From positions 1 to 37,227 of the forward strand of contig CAMNLM010000011.1 in assembly GCA_946543085.1 (NCBI GenBank): a stretch of 37,227 nucleotides of DNA, given 5' to 3'. The notes under the pieces were generated by a model. It was not told the origin of the DNA and searched no databases. It was given only the letters and a program-made list of their open reading frames with translations. This stretch comes from an uncultured Clostridia bacterium. GTDB taxonomy: Bacteria; Bacillota; Clostridia; Christensenellales; Aristaeellaceae. Shown piece by piece: positions 7,154 to 15,084 of this stretch. Made by a program: the position numbers and the translations under genes. Position 1 is the stretch's first letter. Every line of letters starts with the position of its first letter.

Positions 7154-8326
7154 ATGAAAAAGATTCTTGCGATCATGCTGGCTGTTGCTCTGTTGATCCC
7201 GACTTTCGCCCTGGCGGATAATGTCGTGAAGATCGGCGTGTTTGAGCCCTCCTCCGGCGACAACGGCGCGGGCGGCAAGCAGGAAGTGCTGGGCGTGGAA
7301 TATGCCAACACCCTGAAGCCCACCGTGAACATCGGCGGCACTGAATACACCGTGCAGCTGGTCAACGTGGACAACCAGTCCGATTCCTCCAAGGCCGTCA
7401 CCGCGGCGCAGGAGCTGGTCTCCAGCGGCGTGGCGCTCGTGCTGGGCTCCTATGGCTCCGGCGCCTCCATGGCCGGCGGCGACGTGTTCGCCGAGGCCGG
7501 CGTGCCCGCTATCGGCCTGAGCTGCACCAACCCCAACGTCACCGCCCTGTGCGATTATTACTGGCGCATCTGCTTCCTGGATCCCTTCCAGGGCTCCGTG
7601 ATGGCGAACTTCGCCAACTCCCTCGGCTGCAAGAAGGCCTATGTGCTCACCATGCTGGGTGAGGACTACGGCAACGGCCTGGGCTACTACTTCACCACTG
7701 CGTTCCAGGGCCTGGGCGGCGAGGTCGTCTCCGAGACCTTCACCGAGGGCAACAGCGACTTCACCGCGTACATCAACAACGCCATTTCCAATGGCTGCGA
7801 CGTGGTGTTCGCCCCCTCCGCCACCACCTACGCGTCCCTGATCATCGACCAGGCCGCGTCCATGAACGTGACCTTCCCGCTGCTGGCCGGCGATACCTGG
7901 GAGTCCTCCGTGATTCTGGAAGCCGCCGCGGGCAAGAACATCGATGTGTATGTCTCCACCTTCTTTGACGAGAACGACACCTCCGGCCCCGCCTCTGCCT
8001 TCGTCACCGGATTCAAGGCCTGGCTGAACGACAACGCGGACAAGAAGACCAACAACGGCGGCAACGACATCGTCGCGGCTGTGTCCGCCCTGGGCTTCGA
8101 CGGCTACAACGTGGCCCTGGCCGCGCTGGAAGCTGCTGGCTCCATCGAGCCCGCGGATGTGGCGGCCGTGCTGCCCTCCGTCGTGTATGAGGACGCCGTG
8201 ACCGGCTCCATCTCCTTCGACGACATCGGCGATGCCAAGAAGGACATGGCCTATGTCAAGAAAGCCAACACCGAGACGGTCGCCTTTGACTTCGTGAAGA
8301 CCCAGAGCGTCGCGGGTCTCGAGTGA
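7154..8326 (+). CDS. livJ: Branched-chain amino acid ABC transporter substrate-binding protein (LivJ/LivK type)
   Basis: Extracellular type I periplasmic-binding fold (Peripla_BP_6), 390 residues, delivering Leu/Ile/Val or a related ligand to LivHM. Typical blocks: VKIGVFEPSSGDNGAGGKQ at the mature N-terminus, LVLGSYGSGASMAGG and VPAIGLSCTNPNVT for ligand contact, YGNGLGYYFTTAFQGLGG in lobe two, and FDGYNVALAALEAAG near the end. The signal peptide ends ALA before Asp22 and has no lipobox Cys, unusual for a Gram-positive binding protein, which is normally a lipoprotein. AAAGGAG precedes the ATG. It lies first in the importer locus, separated from livH by 285 bases with two hairpins. Confidence 0.92.
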   Translation: MKKILAIMLAVALLIPTFALADNVVKIGVFEPSSGDNGAGGKQEVLGVEYANTLKPTVNIGGTEYTVQLVNVDNQSDSSKAVTAAQELVSSGVALVLGSYGSGASMAGGDVFAEAGVPAIGLSCTNPNVTALCDYYWRICFLDPFQGSVMANFANSLGCKKAYVLTMLGEDYGNGLGYYFTTAFQGLGGEVVSETFTEGNSDFTAYINNAISNGCDVVFAPSATTYASLIIDQAASMNVTFPLLAGDTWESSVILEAAAGKNIDVYVSTFFDENDTSGPASAFVTGFKAWLNDNADKKTNNGGNDIVAAVSALGFDGYNVALAALEAAGSIEPADVAAVLPSVVYEDAVTGSISFDDIGDAKKDMAYVKKANTETVAFDFVKTQSVAGLE

Positions 8327-8350
8327 GGCGCATCCATCCTGACTGACAGC

Positions 8351-8378
8351 GAACCCGCGGCCACACCGTCGCGGGTTC
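8351..8378 (+). terminator. Partial intrinsic terminator after the binding protein
   Basis: GAACCCGCG (8351-8359) and CGCGGGTTC (8370-8378) form a perfect 9-bp stem; the tail GTTTCGT is only weakly T-rich. It may let the binding protein be made in excess over the membrane parts while allowing read-through (inference). Confidence 0.6.
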
Positions 8379-8439
8379 GTTTCGTAGGCAAAAGAAAATT
8401 TCAATCAAAGCACATGATAAGATCGGCGGGCGAAGGTTT

Positions 8440-8531
8440 GCAAAGGGCTCGGAGCGCCCGAAAAACGCCATGTTATGGCGTTTTTAGCGGAGAGCGGGCG
8501 GCAGCCCCGGACCGATCGCAAAGCCCTTTGC
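8440..8531 (+). promoter_or_regulatory. Nested hairpin structure in the livJ-livH leader
   Basis: Three concentric inverted repeats: outer GCAAAGGGCT (8440-8449) with AGCCCTTTGC (8522-8531); middle CGCCCG (8455-8460) with CGGGCG (8495-8500); inner AAAAACGCCAT (8461-8471) with ATGGCGTTTTT (8475-8485), loop GTT. The inner stem ends in five T and could act as a terminator or attenuator. I do not recognise it as a known riboswitch or T-box. It contains no credible ORF. Confidence 0.6.
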
Positions 8532-8611
8532 CCGCGCCCGCAGGCGCGGAATCCTGCTGTCATAGAGCGCTTGCATCGCAAGAGCTCCGAACCCCTCCCG
8601 GAGGAACAAAC

Positions 8612-9490
8612 ATGTTCAACCAGCTATTGCCATACCTGCTCGCCGGCATCTCGGTGGGCGGACAGTACGCGCTCATCGCTGTGGGCTACACCATGGTCTA
8701 CGGCATCCTGCGCCTGATCAACTTCGCCCACGGCGACGTGTTCACGGCGGCGGGCTTCTTCATGGTGTACCTCATGGCCACCATGCCGCTGAGCGTGGCC
8801 GCGCCGCTGGTCATCGTGCTCACGGTGGCGCTGGGCTTCACGCTGGAGCGCGTGGCCTACAAGCCCCTGCGCCAGGCCCCGCGCATGTCGGTCATGATTT
8901 CCGCCATCGGCGCGAGCTACCTGCTGCAGAACCTGATGTGGTACGTCACGGGCGGCCTGGCCAAGCAGTACCCGGTGCTGCCGCTGCTCTCGGACAGCGT
9001 GCAGATCTTTTCCGCGTCCACCAAGGTGGTGACCCTGGTGACGCCCGTGCTGACGGTGCTGCTCGTCATTGCCCTGCAGATGCTCATCAAGCACACGAAG
9101 ATCGGCATGGCCATGCGCGCGGTGTCCGTGGACTTTGAGACCTCGCAGCTGATGGGCATCAAGATCAATTCGGTCATCTCCACCACCTTCATCATCGGTT
9201 CGGCCCTGGCAGCGGTGGGCTCCATGCTGTATTTCACGAACTACTCCACCGTGACGCCCACGGTCGGCGCAATGCCCGGCCTGAAGGCCTTCGTCGCGGC
9301 GGTGTTCGGCGGCATCGGCTCCATTCCCGGCGCGGTGATCGGCGCGTTCATCATCGGCATCTGCGAGAATCTGATCAAGGCGGCGGGCTACACGGCCTTC
9401 TCGGACGCCTTCACCTTCGCCCTGCTGATCGTGGTGCTGCTGTTCCGGCCCACCGGCCTGTTCGGCGAGAAGACCTCGGAGAAAGTGTGA
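8612..9490 (+). CDS. livH: Branched-chain amino acid ABC transporter permease LivH
   Basis: Inner permease of the high-affinity importer, 292 residues with about eight hydrophobic helices. Family blocks seen: GGQYALIAVGYTMVYGILRLINFAHGD in part at the N-terminus, the EAA-like loop MRAVSVDFETSQLMGI (cytoplasmic ATPase contact), and the AAVFGGIGSIPGAVIG and FRPTGLFGEK C-terminal motifs typical of LivH. The ATG at 8612 follows GGAGGAACAAAC. livM starts 10 bases after the stop. Acts with LivM as the translocation pore. Confidence 0.95.
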   Translation: MFNQLLPYLLAGISVGGQYALIAVGYTMVYGILRLINFAHGDVFTAAGFFMVYLMATMPLSVAAPLVIVLTVALGFTLERVAYKPLRQAPRMSVMISAIGASYLLQNLMWYVTGGLAKQYPVLPLLSDSVQIFSASTKVVTLVTPVLTVLLVIALQMLIKHTKIGMAMRAVSVDFETSQLMGIKINSVISTTFIIGSALAAVGSMLYFTNYSTVTPTVGAMPGLKAFVAAVFGGIGSIPGAVIGAFIIGICENLIKAAGYTAFSDAFTFALLIVVLLFRPTGLFGEKTSEKV

Positions 9491-9500
9491 GGTGAGCGCC

Positions 9501-10574
9501 ATGAAGAAAATTTCCAACACCCGCAAGATCGTCTCCGTGGCGGTCGTGTTCCTGATCTATTTCCTCGCGTGGTTCGCGGAGAAGAGCCTCGGCACCAACT
9601 CCATGCTCATCACCGTGCTGAAGAAGGGCGCGGTCTACGCCCTCATCGCGGCCTCGATGAACCTGCTCAACGGCTTCACCGGCCTGTTTTCCCTGGGCCA
9701 GGCGGGATTTATGCTCGTGGGCGCTTACACCTACGCGGTCTTCACGATCCCGCTGAACCGTCACGCGGCCGTCTATCAGTACTATAACGGCGGCATCATC
9801 CAGTTCCAGCTGCCGATGCTCGTGGCCCTGCTGCTGGCCGGCGTGCTGGCGGCCTGCCTGGCGGCGCTGGTCGGCCTGCCGGTGCTGCGCCTCAAGAGCG
9901 ACTACCTGGCCATCGCCACCCTGGGCTTCGCGGAGATCATCCGCGCCATCGTCCAGTGGGACACCCTCGGCCCGATCACCAACGGCTCCAATCTGCTCAA
10001 GACTTACCCGACCTTCAAGGACGCGAAGATCCTGGGCTCCACGGTGCTGTTCCCCTTCGTCGTCTCGGGCGTCTGCATCGTGGTCATCCTGCTGCTGATC
10101 AACTCCACCTACGGCCGCGCCTTCAAGGCCATCCGCGACGATGAGATCGCGGCGGAGGCCATGGGCGTGAACCTCTTCCATCACAAGGAGCTGGCCTTCG
10201 TCATCAGCTGCTTCTTCGCGGGCATCGGCGGCGCACTGCTGGCCATGTTCCAGGGCACGGTGCAGGCGAACTCCTTCAAGTCCTCCATGACCTACGATAT
10301 CCTGCTGATGGTCGTCATCGGCGGCATGGGCTCCATCTCCGGCAGCGTGCTGGCCTCCTTCCTGTACATCGCGTGCAGCGAGTGGTGGCTGCGCTTCCTG
10401 GACAACGAGCTGATGATCGGGACCTTCCAGGTGCCGCTGCTGCGCTCGGGCTTCCGCATGGTGGTGTTCTCGGCGGTCATCATGGTGGTGGTGCTCTTCT
10501 TCCGCAAGGGCCTCATGGGCGACCGTGAGCTGTGGAACCTGCGCCTGAACCGCGAAAGGAGGACCAAGCGATGA
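9501..10574 (+). CDS. livM: Branched-chain amino acid ABC transporter permease LivM
   Basis: Second pore subunit, 357 residues, about nine to ten hydrophobic segments. Typical LivM signatures: SMNLLNGFTGLFSLGQAGFM, LKSDYLAIATLGFAEIIR, the EAA-like cytoplasmic loop AFKAIRDDEIAAEAMG and MVVIGGMGSISGSVLAS. The ATG at 9501 has GAGGTG seven bases upstream; a GTG at 9492 in frame is a less likely start. The stop overlaps the livG start (ATGA). Confidence 0.94.
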   Translation: MKKISNTRKIVSVAVVFLIYFLAWFAEKSLGTNSMLITVLKKGAVYALIAASMNLLNGFTGLFSLGQAGFMLVGAYTYAVFTIPLNRHAAVYQYYNGGIIQFQLPMLVALLLAGVLAACLAALVGLPVLRLKSDYLAIATLGFAEIIRAIVQWDTLGPITNGSNLLKTYPTFKDAKILGSTVLFPFVVSGVCIVVILLLINSTYGRAFKAIRDDEIAAEAMGVNLFHHKELAFVISCFFAGIGGALLAMFQGTVQANSFKSSMTYDILLMVVIGGMGSISGSVLASFLYIACSEWWLRFLDNELMIGTFQVPLLRSGFRMVVFSAVIMVVVLFFRKGLMGDRELWNLRLNRERRTKR

Positions 10575-11419
10575 GCAAGGACAACAACATCCTGCGCGTG
10601 GAGCACCTGACGATGCAGTTCGGCGGCGTGGTGGCGGTCAATGACCTCAACATGGAGATCAACGAGGGCGAGATCGTCGCCCTGATCGGCCCCAACGGCG
10701 CGGGCAAGACCACGGCCTTCAACTGCGTGACCGGCGTGTATGAGCCGACGAACGGCCAGGTGAGCTTCAAGGGCCTGCCGATCGCGCGCAGCCATCCCTC
10801 CGGCAAGATGCGCAAGCTCTATGCGGGCACGGCGGCGGACCAGTACGTCAACGGCACCGTGCGCCTGAGCCCCGACCACGTGACGAAGCTCGGCATCGCC
10901 CGCACCTTCCAGAACATCCGCCTCTTCAAGGGCATGACCGTGTTTGACAACGTGCTGCTGGCGACGCACCTGCGGCGCACGAGCAACGTCTTCACCGCGA
11001 CCTTCCGCCTGAACTGGCGCGAGGAGAAGCGCAACCGCGCCCGCACGATGGAGCTGCTGAAGATTGTCGGCCTGGACGACGTGGCGGACGAGATGGCAAC
11101 GAGCCTGCCCTACGGCAAGCAGCGCCGCCTAGAGATCGCCCGCGCCCTGGCCACCGACCCGACGCTGCTCCTGCTGGATGAGCCCGCCGCGGGCATGAAT
11201 CCGCAGGAGACCGACGAGCTGAGCGCCTTCATCCGGCAGATCAAGGATCAGTTCGGCCTCACGGTGTTCGTCATCGAGCACCACATGAACCTGGTCATGG
11301 ACATCTCCGACCGCATCTACGTGATCGATTTCGGCAAGCTGATCGCCGAGGGCACGCCTGCGGAAATCCAGGCGAATCCGGCCGTGATCGAGGCCTATCT
11401 GGGAGGTGGCGAGGAATGA
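10571..11419 (+). CDS. livG: Branched-chain amino acid ABC transporter ATP-binding protein LivG
   Basis: Cytoplasmic ATPase, 282 residues, slightly longer than the usual 255. Walker A is GPNGAGKTT, the Q-loop region is GIARTFQNIRLFKGMTV, the signature is the LivG-type degenerate LPYGKQRRLEIARAL, Walker B is LLLLDEPAAGM and the switch His lies in VFVIEHHMNLVM. The extra length is an insertion after the first strand pair (about residues 70-105, around YAGTAADQYVNG). The LivG-specific C-terminus (AEGTPAEIQANPAVIEAYLG) is present. ATGA overlaps at both ends couple it to livM and livF. Confidence 0.95.
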   Translation: MSKDNNILRVEHLTMQFGGVVAVNDLNMEINEGEIVALIGPNGAGKTTAFNCVTGVYEPTNGQVSFKGLPIARSHPSGKMRKLYAGTAADQYVNGTVRLSPDHVTKLGIARTFQNIRLFKGMTVFDNVLLATHLRRTSNVFTATFRLNWREEKRNRARTMELLKIVGLDDVADEMATSLPYGKQRRLEIARALATDPTLLLLDEPAAGMNPQETDELSAFIRQIKDQFGLTVFVIEHHMNLVMDISDRIYVIDFGKLIAEGTPAEIQANPAVIEAYLGGGEE

Positions 11420-12126
11420 GCCTGCTCTATATCGAAGACCTGCGCGTCTCCTACGGCGGCATTGAGGCCATCAAGGGGATCTCCATCACGGTGGAGAAGG
11501 GCGAGATCGTCACCCTGATCGGCGCGAACGGCGCGGGCAAATCGACCACGCTGCGCGCCATCTCCGGTCTGGTGCCCCTCAAGACCGGCACCATCACCTA
11601 CGACGGCAGCGTCATCTCGGGCCAGAGCCCGCAGAAGATCGTCTCCGAGGGCATCTGCATGGTGCCGGAGGGCCGCCGCGTGTTCCCGAACCTGACGGTG
11701 CTGGAGAACCTGCGCATCGGCGCGTACCTGCGCAAGGACGACATCCAGCCCGACATCGACCACGTCTACCAGCTCTTCCCGCGGCTGAAGGAGCGCTCCT
11801 GGCAGCTGGCCGGCACGCTCTCCGGCGGCGAGCAGCAGATGCTCGCCGTGGGCCGCGCGATGATGATGCGGCCCAAGCTGCTGATGATGGACGAGCCCTC
11901 CCTGGGCCTGGCCCCGCTGGTCATCCGCGACATCTTCAAGATCATCGAAACCCTGCACGCCGAGGGCATCACGATTCTGCTGGTGGAGCAGAACGCGAAC
12001 GCCGCCCTGCGCATCGCGGACAGCGCCTACGTGCTGGAGACCGGCAGCCTCGGCATGCACGGCACCGGCAGGGAACTGCTGGACGACCCGCGCGTGAAGG
12101 AAGCGTACCTGGGCAAGGCGAGATAA
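11416..12126 (+). CDS. livF: Branched-chain amino acid ABC transporter ATP-binding protein LivF
   Basis: Second ATPase, 236 residues, the usual length. Walker A is GANGAGKST, signature TLSGGEQQMLAVGRAM, Walker B LLMMDEPSLGLAP, with the LivF-specific MVPEGRRVFPNLTV block and VEQNANAALRIAD for the switch His position (Gln-Asn in this family). Last gene of the importer; a terminator follows at 12146. LivG and LivF probably work as a heterodimer below LivHM. Confidence 0.95.
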   Translation: MSLLYIEDLRVSYGGIEAIKGISITVEKGEIVTLIGANGAGKSTTLRAISGLVPLKTGTITYDGSVISGQSPQKIVSEGICMVPEGRRVFPNLTVLENLRIGAYLRKDDIQPDIDHVYQLFPRLKERSWQLAGTLSGGEQQMLAVGRAMMMRPKLLMMDEPSLGLAPLVIRDIFKIIETLHAEGITILLVEQNANAALRIADSAYVLETGSLGMHGTGRELLDDPRVKEAYLGKAR

Positions 12127-12145
12127 CCGCGCAGCGTCCGGCTGG

Positions 12146-12189
12146 AAAAAACTCCATGGCAATCAGTGATGATTTCATGGAGTTTTTTT
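12146..12189 (+). terminator. Intrinsic terminator of the liv operon
   Basis: AAAAAACTCCATG (12146-12158) pairs with CATGGAGTTTTTT (12176-12188), with a 17-nt loop and a run of seven T. Confidence 0.85.
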
Positions 12190-12199
12190 CTGCAATTCC

Positions 12200-12228
12200 T
12201 TGATTTTACAGCCTGTCTCCGCTATACT
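12200..12228 (+). promoter_or_regulatory. Sigma-A promoter
   Basis: TTGATT (12200-12205), a 17-bp spacer, TATACT (12223-12228), 73 bases before the secreted-protein gene at 12301. It starts directly after the liv terminator. Confidence 0.75.
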
Positions 12229-12300
12229 GAATCAGAGCGGTTCCCCACCCCTCCGCGCGGGCGGAAGGGGGGACACAACAGGATACGGAGGTTTCGCGCC

Positions 12301-12756
12301 ATGAAAAAGATTCTTGCAGCGCTGCTTCTTCTCGCGATGACATCCCTTTTCATGGCGGCTTTTGCCGGGGCGGAGGCTGTCGTCTACACAGCCGACGCTC
12401 CCGCGCTGGAGAAGGCGGCGGGCATTGGCATCAGCAGCGACGCCGCGGCGGAGGGCTTCATCCGCAGGGCCTTCGGCCTGCCCGATCTCGCGCCGGTGTC
12501 GCGCGCGCCGAAGCGCGTGGAGACGCTGACATGCGAAGCGGATGTGCGGATTTACGAAACCGTATATGGCTACATTCGGCAGGTGATTACTGGCCAGCGG
12601 GAAAGCACCGAGTTTTCTATCCCCATAGAAGAAGTCTTTGATCAGGTGAAGTTCACAGCCAAAGATCTGGGCGGAACTGAGATTGTTGTGAATGGTGCCA
12701 TCAACGACGAGGCCACGAACAAGATGGGAGAAATCAATGCATACACTTCAGACTAG
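12301..12756 (+). CDS. Shortened secreted protein, possible N-terminal remnant of a transglutaminase-type protein
   Basis: 151 residues with a clear signal peptide (MKKILAALLLLAMTSLFMAA, likely cleaved after AGA) and GGAGG before the ATG. Residues from about 82 on (RIYETVYGYIRQVITGQRES, then FTAKDLGGTEIVVNGAINDEA) resemble, from memory, the N-terminal module of long secreted clostridial proteins that continue into a transglutaminase-like domain. Here the frame stops inside that module. The first 240 bases are GC-rich like the surroundings, while the last 200 are clearly AT-richer and merge into the AT-rich gene downstream. This looks like a broken or recombined gene, but the promoter and start are intact, so a short product may be made. 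Function unknown. Confidence 0.6.
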   Translation: MKKILAALLLLAMTSLFMAAFAGAEAVVYTADAPALEKAAGIGISSDAAAEGFIRRAFGLPDLAPVSRAPKRVETLTCEADVRIYETVYGYIRQVITGQRESTEFSIPIEEVFDQVKFTAKDLGGTEIVVNGAINDEATNKMGEINAYTSD

Positions 12757-12873
12757 TTACCACATAAAGAACCATGAAACGACAACAAGGATGAATGTAA
12801 GGGGAAAGAATACTGTCAACAGGACATTAACAGCGTGATAATCGACTGAAAAAAGAAAAGGGGCAAGGACACG

Positions 12874-14724
12874 ATGGAAAAAAAGGTAAGGATTCTTCTG
12901 ACTGCAATCTTTTTGATGGCATTGTTCTTTTCTGCAGCAAACGCTGAGCCAATTGTGGATATTCGCGATGATACCCAAAGCCGAGTGGCTCATCTAACAG
13001 ATGATCCAATCATTTCTGGTTCAATTCAGCCTATGATTGGAGAGCATTATACCTATAAGATAGTAAATATAGAAAAGATTAGCAATTTTCAAGTCATAAT
13101 GTATGAAGCAGATCCGAAAACAGGTAACTATTACGAATTAACAAAAGTTGCTACTTTTACGCCTAACACAGAGGGAACATTTAGTTATACCTTTAGCAAA
13201 GAAAAAACGTACTTGATACGAATCGAGAAGACCCAAAACGGATCTCAGGTTGTACTTGCTAAGCTGTATATTGATGCCGTTGACCGTTCTGCTGCAATTT
13301 CGCAGAAGGTTGCGCAAATCATTGCAGACTGCAGAACGTCAGGTGCATCAACAGACTATGAAATAGCGCTCTGGCTGCATGATTATTTGATCTATCATGC
13401 CTATTATGACCTGAATCTAATTGAACATGGGCCGGACGGCGTACTCCTCAAAGGGTATGGTGTCTGTGACAGCTACAGCAGGGCTTATCAGATGCTTCTG
13501 GACGGATTTGGTATTCCAAATTATCGCGAGGTAAGCGATGATGGAAAACACGCATGGAACGTCGTACAGATGAATGGAAAATGGTATCAGATTGATACCA
13601 CGTGGGATGATCCGTCGGGCGAGGAAGTCGCTGTCAGCGGACAGGAAAGATATGTCTATTTTGCGGTCACGGATGAGATCATGGGACGTGATCATGATTA
13701 TGCGATTGTCTATCCGTGCAATTCCATGGACGATAATTATTACACCCATATGGGCATACCGGAAATCTATACTTATTTTCCTGACAATATCTGGAATGAA
13801 ACAGATGAAGAACTGGTCTATAATCTTACTCATGGTCTGCCTGATATCTATGCTTACAATGTTGATTCCATTATTACTGAAAGGGCAGCACAAGGAGTTG
13901 ATTCCATTACTTGTGATGTGAGCAAGGGCTATGTTACAAAAGTGGAAATGTATGAAGATGGATCTGGTACTATTTGGTATGGCACAAGTCTAGCCGATGA
14001 AGTTTTTACCGCTATAGCCAAGAATAAGAGTGACCAAGCATGGACAGGCCCGGATAATACCACTGTTTACTACGATTTCACTTATGACGCATCAAAGAAA
14101 CAGTTGGTTGGTCAAAAGGCATATGTACCAGACCCAAGCACCTTTACCGGCACCATGGAGTGGTTTACTTGGCCGGTACATGCAGGAGATAATGCTATTG
14201 TATATTTCAAACTCAATCAACGGGTGAGCCGACATCAGAAACTCGTGTGCGCATACAATGATTCCGAAGATAACTGGTGGGGGTTTGAGTTGAATGATGA
14301 GTACCAGTATTTCAGAATCCAAGTCACAGATGCTAACTTGATGAAGCTGGTTCTGTTGATTGATGATGAGCCCTTTGGAGTGCGTCTATATGCTGCTCCC
14401 TTGATGAGTGACAGTAAACTAATAATTCCGGAGAGTACGGAACGTATTGAGGATTTTGCGTTTGATGGAATAACATCTGAGTATATCCAGATACCGGCCG
14501 GATGCAAAACGATTGGTCATTATGCGTTTGCAAATAATAAACAACTCCGCAATGTAGTGATTCCCGCATCTGTGACAGAAATAGCGAGTGACGCATTCAA
14601 TGGCTGCGATCTTGATCGCCTGTATATCACGGTTGAAACAAATTCGACTGCCGATATTATACTCAGGGGCAAGTATAACCTCCTTAAGGATCAAGGCAAT
14701 ATCGTACAATACAGGGGCAATTGA
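12874..14724 (+). CDS. Secreted transglutaminase-like protein with C-terminal leucine-rich repeats
   Basis: 616 residues. Signal peptide with a likely cut after ANA (residue 24). A beta-rich region (about 45-135) precedes a transglutaminase-like domain with a complete papain-type triad: Cys198 in KGYGVCDSYSRAYQMLL, His226 in DGKHAWNVVQMNGKWYQ and Asp241 in QIDTTWDD. A middle region of unknown fold (about 260-520) is followed by BspA-type repeats (LRR_5): LIIPESTERIEDFAFDG, IQIPAGCKTIGHYAFANN and VVIPASVTEIASDAFNGC. Such proteins are exported by gut Clostridia and may be proteases or crosslinkers at the surface. No sortase motif or transmembrane anchor is visible. Codon choice is far more AT-rich than every neighbour, which suggests horizontal acquisition. 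Confidence 0.85.
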   Translation: MEKKVRILLTAIFLMALFFSAANAEPIVDIRDDTQSRVAHLTDDPIISGSIQPMIGEHYTYKIVNIEKISNFQVIMYEADPKTGNYYELTKVATFTPNTEGTFSYTFSKEKTYLIRIEKTQNGSQVVLAKLYIDAVDRSAAISQKVAQIIADCRTSGASTDYEIALWLHDYLIYHAYYDLNLIEHGPDGVLLKGYGVCDSYSRAYQMLLDGFGIPNYREVSDDGKHAWNVVQMNGKWYQIDTTWDDPSGEEVAVSGQERYVYFAVTDEIMGRDHDYAIVYPCNSMDDNYYTHMGIPEIYTYFPDNIWNETDEELVYNLTHGLPDIYAYNVDSIITERAAQGVDSITCDVSKGYVTKVEMYEDGSGTIWYGTSLADEVFTAIAKNKSDQAWTGPDNTTVYYDFTYDASKKQLVGQKAYVPDPSTFTGTMEWFTWPVHAGDNAIVYFKLNQRVSRHQKLVCAYNDSEDNWWGFELNDEYQYFRIQVTDANLMKLVLLIDDEPFGVRLYAAPLMSDSKLIIPESTERIEDFAFDGITSEYIQIPAGCKTIGHYAFANNKQLRNVVIPASVTEIASDAFNGCDLDRLYITVETNSTADIILRGKYNLLKDQGNIVQYRGN

Positions 14725-15084
14725 CGCCGTATCTTGATCAAATATCCATCTGAACAGCTTTGATGGGTGAATCTGTTTCCAAAGGAATGAAGAATATGTG
14801 AATCTTCTTCCTGAACATTATTTTTGCAGCACGGTTGTAAGGTTTTGTGCAGGTAACAAGTTATGCTTCTCAGACACTTGTGACGTACCCATCATGCTCA
14901 ACCCGCCCCGCCCCGCCTTTCCCGGCTCTGCGCCGCTGCCTTGCCCCTCAAATCGCAACACTTGCGCAACAGCATGTTCACCACTCTGTAACCGGGGAGG
15001 CGTTTACAGGGGCGGGCAAGAGGTGTAAAATAACTGATGACTGAGACTGCCCCTGCGGCAGCGAATGAGGGAGGAGATCCTTTC
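14725..15084 (+). other. Gene-poor spacer crossing from AT-rich to GC-rich DNA
   Basis: No ORF with a ribosome binding site. The first 150 bases share the AT-rich character of the preceding gene; from about 14890 the sequence returns to GC-rich. No clear terminator was found behind the transglutaminase gene, only weak imperfect pairing around 14790-14812. The promoter of the next gene is at its right end. Confidence 0.6.
15003..15031 (+). promoter_or_regulatory. Probable sigma-A promoter
   Basis: TTTACA (15003-15008), a 17-bp spacer, TAAAAT (15026-15031), 54 bases before the ATG at 15085. Confidence 0.65.

Noticed and set aside
12540..14890. Insertion sequence or integrative element
   Set aside because: No transposase, integrase, terminal inverted repeat or target duplication was found at the edges; only composition supports transfer.
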